From positions 1 through 64,000 of the forward strand of contig NZ_JAVDXV010000009.1 in assembly GCF_031458115.1 (NCBI RefSeq): a stretch of 64,000 nt of DNA, given 5' to 3'. A program made the translations under genes and the position numbers. Numbering within the stretch: position 1 is the stretch's first letter; every line of letters starts with the position of its first letter. This DNA comes from Pelomonas asaccharophilus_A. Its GTDB lineage: Bacteria > Pseudomonadota > Gammaproteobacteria > Burkholderiales > Burkholderiaceae_C. Below the pieces are notes generated by a model. The model made no database searches. It was not told where the DNA came from and saw nothing but the letters and a program-made list of their open reading frames with translations. Below are positions 60,975-64,000 of the stretch, piece by piece.

Positions 60975-61922
60975 TCAGGGACAGGTCGCACAGCCTGCAG
61001 CCACCAGCCAGGGGTCGCGGTCCTCGCCGCCGAAGATCTCCAGCAGGAAGTCCAGGAAGGCACGCGTGCGTGCCGGCACGTACTTGCGCGTGGGCATGCC
61101 CGCCCACAGCGTGGTGCCGAAGAGCCGCCACTGGGGCATGATCCGCTCCAGCGCCTGCTCCAGCAGCGCATCCTCCACGACGAAGCTCGGCAGGCCGGCA
61201 ATGCCCAGGCCATGCAGCGCGGCGGCGTAGTTGGTGTCCATGTGCGTCGTCGACAGCGTCGCGCGGTTGGGCGACATTGGCAGCGTGATCTCCTCGGTGC
61301 CGTCGCCGCTTTGCAGCGTCAGGCCGCGCATCAGCGACGGCGTGGGCGGGATCAGCGCATCGTGCTGTTTCAAATCGCTGGGGTGCTGGGGCCGGCCGCG
61401 CCGGTCCAGGTAGTCTGGCGACGCGCACAGGATGAACTCGCTGCGCGCCAGGCGACGGGCGATGAAGTCGCCATCCAGCGCCTCGCGTGACAGGAAGATG
61501 GTCAGGTCGTAGCCATCGTCCACCGTGTCGACCGGCCCCGGCGACGTGATCTCCAGCGTCACCGCCGGGTACTCGCGGTGAAAGCGCGGCAGGTGCTTGG
61601 CCAACTGATGCACGGCAATGGCCGGCGGGCACAACACGCGCAGCAGGCCGCGCACCTCCTGCGTGGCCGACGCCGCCAACGCGGCGGCCTCGTCCACGTC
61701 GGCCAGGATGCGCCGCGCCCGCTCCAGATAGGCCTCGCCGATCTCGGTCAGCGACAGTCGCCGCGTGGTGCGGTTCAGCAGCCGGGTGCCGAGGTGATCT
61801 TCCAGCTCGGCCACCAGCCGCGTGACGACGGCGGGCGCCAGATCCAGCGCGCGCGCCGCACCGGCAAAACTGCCCTCGTCGATGACTCGGACGAAAACCT
61901 TGATGGCGCGGAGCTGGTCCAT
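60975..61922 (-). CDS. LysR family transcriptional regulator
   Basis: This 315-residue protein is of standard LysR build: N-terminal helix-turn-helix (RAIKVFVRVIDEGSFAGAARAL, PAVVTRLVAELEDHLGTRLLNRTTRRLSLTEIG), linker helix, then a periplasmic-binding-like effector domain. The C-terminus carries two cysteines (AAGCATCP). It lies 3 nt downstream of the M20 peptidase gene on the same strand, an unusual order for LysR, which is normally divergent from its target. It may be a second gene of that operon. Effector unknown. Confidence 0.92.
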   Translation of the reverse strand: MDQLRAIKVFVRVIDEGSFAGAARALDLAPAVVTRLVAELEDHLGTRLLNRTTRRLSLTEIGEAYLERARRILADVDEAAALAASATQEVRGLLRVLCPPAIAVHQLAKHLPRFHREYPAVTLEITSPGPVDTVDDGYDLTIFLSREALDGDFIARRLARSEFILCASPDYLDRRGRPQHPSDLKQHDALIPPTPSLMRGLTLQSGDGTEEITLPMSPNRATLSTTHMDTNYAAALHGLGIAGLPSFVVEDALLEQALERIMPQWRLFGTTLWAGMPTRKYVPARTRAFLDFLLEIFGGEDRDPWLVAAGCATCP

Positions 61923-61925
61923 CCG

Positions 61926-63401
61926 TTACGGGTGCGCGGCCATGACTTGCGCGACCGCAGCGGTCAATCGCTTGCCGTACGGCACATGCAGGAACTCGTT
62001 GGGCCCATGCGCATTGCTCTTGGGCCCCAGCACGCCGCAGACCATCATCTGCGCCTTGGGGAAGCCCTTCTGCAGCATGCTCATCAGCGGAATCGTGCCG
62101 CCCTGGCCGATATAGCCCACCGGCGCGCCGAAATGCGCCTGGCTGGCATCGTTCAGCGCCTGGCTGAGCCACGGCGACAGGTCCGGCGTGTTCCAGCCGG
62201 TCGCCCCGTAGGCGCCGGCACGGCCATCCGGCGTGAACGTGACCTTGGCGTTGTATGGGGCGTTGTCTTCCAGCAGCGTCTTCAGCCTCAGCGCGGCCTC
62301 ATTGCCGTCCACCAGCGGCGGCAGGCGCAGCGACAGCTTGAAGGCCGTGTACGGCCGCAGCACGTTGCCGGCGTTCTTCAGCTCCGGGAAGCCGTCGGCG
62401 CCGACCACCGACAGCGTCGGCCGCCAGGTGCGGTTCAGCAGCACCTCGACCGGGTCGCTGGTCACCGGCAGCACCGGGCCGCCGTCCGCGCCGCAGGCCC
62501 AGGGCATGCGCTTGTAGACCTCTTCCTTCAGGATGGCAGCCGTCGCCTGCGCCTGCTCCAGCCGCGCGCCGGGGATCTCGCAGTGGAAGCTCTCCGGCAG
62601 CAGCCGGCCGGTCTTGCTGTCTTCCAGCCGGTCCAGCACATGACGCAGGATGCGGAAGCTCGACGGCACGGCGCCCGATGCGTCGCCGCTGTGGATGCCC
62701 TCGGTCAGCACCTCCACCTTCAGCACGCCGGACACCATGCCGCGCAGCGAGGTGGTCAGCCACAGCTGGTCGTAGTTGCCGGCGCCGGAGTCCAGGCAGA
62801 CCACCAGCGACACATTGCCCAGACGGGTCTTCAGCACGTCGAGATACGCCGGCAGGTCGAAAGAGCCGCTCTCCTCGCAGGTCTCGATCAGGCCCACGCA
62901 GCGCGGGCGCGGGATGCCCTGCTTGTCCAGCGCCATGATGGCCGTCAGCGACGCGTAGACCGCGTAGCCGTCGTCCGCGCCGCCGCGGCCGTACAGCAGG
63001 CCGTTCTCGTACTTGGGCGTCCACGGGCCCAGGTCGCTGCGCCAGCCGCTGAACTCGGGCTGCTTGTCCAGGTGGCCGTACAGCACCACGGTGTCGTCTG
63101 AACCCGGCTTGGTGGACGGCACCTCGAAGAAGATGACCGGCGTGCGACCCGGGATGCGGATGACCTCCAGCTTCAGCCCGGCGACCTTTTTGCTCTCCAC
63201 CCAGGCAGCGGCCTGGGTCAGCACCTTGTCGATGTGGCCGTTGGCCGCCCAGTCGGCGTCGAACATGGGGCTCTTGGCCGGGATGGCGATGTAGTCGGTC
63301 AGCGCGGGGACGATTTCCTCGTCCCAGACGCGTTCGGCAAAGGTCCCGAGCGCGGTCGCCTCGTCGGCTTGCAGGGGCAGGTGGGGGTCTCGTGCGTTCA
63401 T
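61926..63401 (-). CDS. M20 family metallopeptidase
   Basis: This 491-residue dinuclear zinc peptidase has the metal ligands visible in LYGHLDKQPE (His/Asp near 108-110), GRGGADDGYA (about 138-147) and ETCEESGSFD (catalytic Glu-Glu near 173-174). A dimerisation domain occupies the middle. The length and the KQPEFSGW pattern match dipeptidase-like M20 enzymes (CNDP-like, PF01546). Substrate unknown; probably cytoplasmic as no signal peptide is seen. The LysR gene follows after 3 nt. Confidence 0.9.
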   Translation of the reverse strand: MNARDPHLPLQADEATALGTFAERVWDEEIVPALTDYIAIPAKSPMFDADWAANGHIDKVLTQAAAWVESKKVAGLKLEVIRIPGRTPVIFFEVPSTKPGSDDTVVLYGHLDKQPEFSGWRSDLGPWTPKYENGLLYGRGGADDGYAVYASLTAIMALDKQGIPRPRCVGLIETCEESGSFDLPAYLDVLKTRLGNVSLVVCLDSGAGNYDQLWLTTSLRGMVSGVLKVEVLTEGIHSGDASGAVPSSFRILRHVLDRLEDSKTGRLLPESFHCEIPGARLEQAQATAAILKEEVYKRMPWACGADGGPVLPVTSDPVEVLLNRTWRPTLSVVGADGFPELKNAGNVLRPYTAFKLSLRLPPLVDGNEAALRLKTLLEDNAPYNAKVTFTPDGRAGAYGATGWNTPDLSPWLSQALNDASQAHFGAPVGYIGQGGTIPLMSMLQKGFPKAQMMVCGVLGPKSNAHGPNEFLHVPYGKRLTAAVAQVMAAHP

Positions 63402-63520
63402 GGCGTACTCCTGGCGCTTGTGGCGCGAACAAGCAGTTTAGGCCGGCGGGAATTGCTCCACAGGGCTCCGTACAACTACCGGCGACGCCTGTCGCGGTGA
63501 CCGCTTAGGCTCGGCGCCAA

Positions 63521-64000
63521 ATGACCCGCCTGCTGCTGCTCGCCCTGCTCGTGCTGCTGACCGGCTGCGCGTCCGGCCCCAAGTTCACCGTCGACGACGG
63601 CCGCAAGGTCGACGAGACGCTGCTGGCCGGCATGCGCGCCTATGGCGCGGGCGAGCGGCTGATCCGCCCCGCCATCGCCCGCAGCGCGGCCTTGAAGGAC
63701 AAGGACTGCGACAAGCAGTGGGAGCTGCCCTTCGCCGTGGCCACCAGCGCCGGCTGGAGCGCCGACGACCGCGTCGCCTGGGCCCGCGCGCTGCAGGTGG
63801 ACGAGCGGCTCACCGTCATCGCCGCCACGGCCGATTCACCGCTGGCGCCGGGCACGCGGCTCAACCACATCGCCGGCCAGACCAGCGACGACGGCGAGCG
63901 CCTGCTGGAGTGGCTGGCCGAGGCGCGCGATGCCGGCAAGCCCTTCACCATAGTCACGGTCACCGGCCAGGCGGTGCCGATCAAGCCCTTCGAGGTCTGC
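63521..64000 (+). CDS. Lipoprotein of unknown function (5' part only)
   Basis: The frame begins MTRLLLLALLVLLTGCASG, a clear lipoprotein signal with lipobox LTGC, and stays open to the window edge (160 codons). The visible part has DDGRKVDETLLAGMRAYGAG, DCDKQWELPFAVATSAGW and a later VTVTGQAVPIKPFEV. It may be the N-terminal region of an M48-like metallopeptidase lipoprotein, but no HExxH motif is in the visible portion. Divergent from the M20 gene. No ribosome-binding site is obvious. Confidence 0.7.
   Translation, partial: MTRLLLLALLVLLTGCASGPKFTVDDGRKVDETLLAGMRAYGAGERLIRPAIARSAALKDKDCDKQWELPFAVATSAGWSADDRVAWARALQVDERLTVIAATADSPLAPGTRLNHIAGQTSDDGERLLEWLAEARDAGKPFTIVTVTGQAVPIKPFEVC

Overview
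The window is a 64-kb piece of a GC-rich (roughly two-thirds G+C) betaproteobacterial chromosome. Gene content and order (lptD-surA-rsmA, omlA/bamE divergent from fur, hpf-ptsN-hprK, leuS-lptE-holA, a one-polypeptide nitrate reductase/flavoprotein reductase) fit the Burkholderiales, probably a Roseateles/Mitsuaria/Pelomonas-like member of the Sphaerotilaceae; the genus is inference. Genes are densely packed, with many 4-nt ATGA and 1-nt TGATG start/stop overlaps.

0-2 kb is a scar region: the right end of an IS66-family element (1-94) abuts the 3' remnant of an interrupted gene, followed by a SnoaL-like secreted protein, a decayed pectinesterase and a small four-helix membrane protein of lower GC. 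2-24 kb is mostly housekeeping: proA, a TPR protein, a GNAT acetyltransferase, a UbiH-type monooxygenase, an aldo/keto reductase, a large membrane diguanylate cyclase, transketolase, gapA, an SMR exporter, an HPP protein and a CPA2 antiporter. It then holds a Phd/PIN toxin-antitoxin pair translationally coupled to a flavin-dependent halogenase, then an esterase, a DUF2789 protein, a phosphoesterase, a lipid-kinase-like protein and a serine hydrolase lipoprotein.

24-31 kb holds a 1372-aa fused assimilatory nitrate reductase with what looks like a sigma-54 promoter and an intrinsic terminator in its leader, divergent from a GntR(YtrA)-ABC transporter operon. 31-38 kb holds a diiron ferritin-like protein, CorA, an hpf-ptsN-hprK nitrogen-PTS cluster without rpoN at its head, a nicotinamide phosphoribosyltransferase (NadV type) and fur. 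38-47 kb contains bamE-dapB, an ExbB/ExbD pair, an MBOAT/SGNH O-acetylation pair and leuS-lptE-holA. 47-55 kb carries a cupredoxin plus GGDEF-EAL operon, thiL-pgpA-cinA and the malic enzyme maeB. 55-64 kb has a barnase/barstar-like secreted RNase with its inhibitor, the lptD-surA-rsmA outer-membrane biogenesis operon, a shortened AmgK-like gene, a LysR regulator, an M20 peptidase and the start of a lipoprotein.

The most noteworthy signals are the sigma-54 plus attenuator arrangement before the nitrate reductase, the toxin-antitoxin/halogenase coupling with its 11-bp operator-like repeat, a 236-bp element bounded by 16-bp inverted repeats, a recurrent '-10 box then 6-7 nt then ATG' geometry suggesting leaderless mRNAs, and an internally deleted amgK. 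All calls were made by reading the sequence; no database search was possible.
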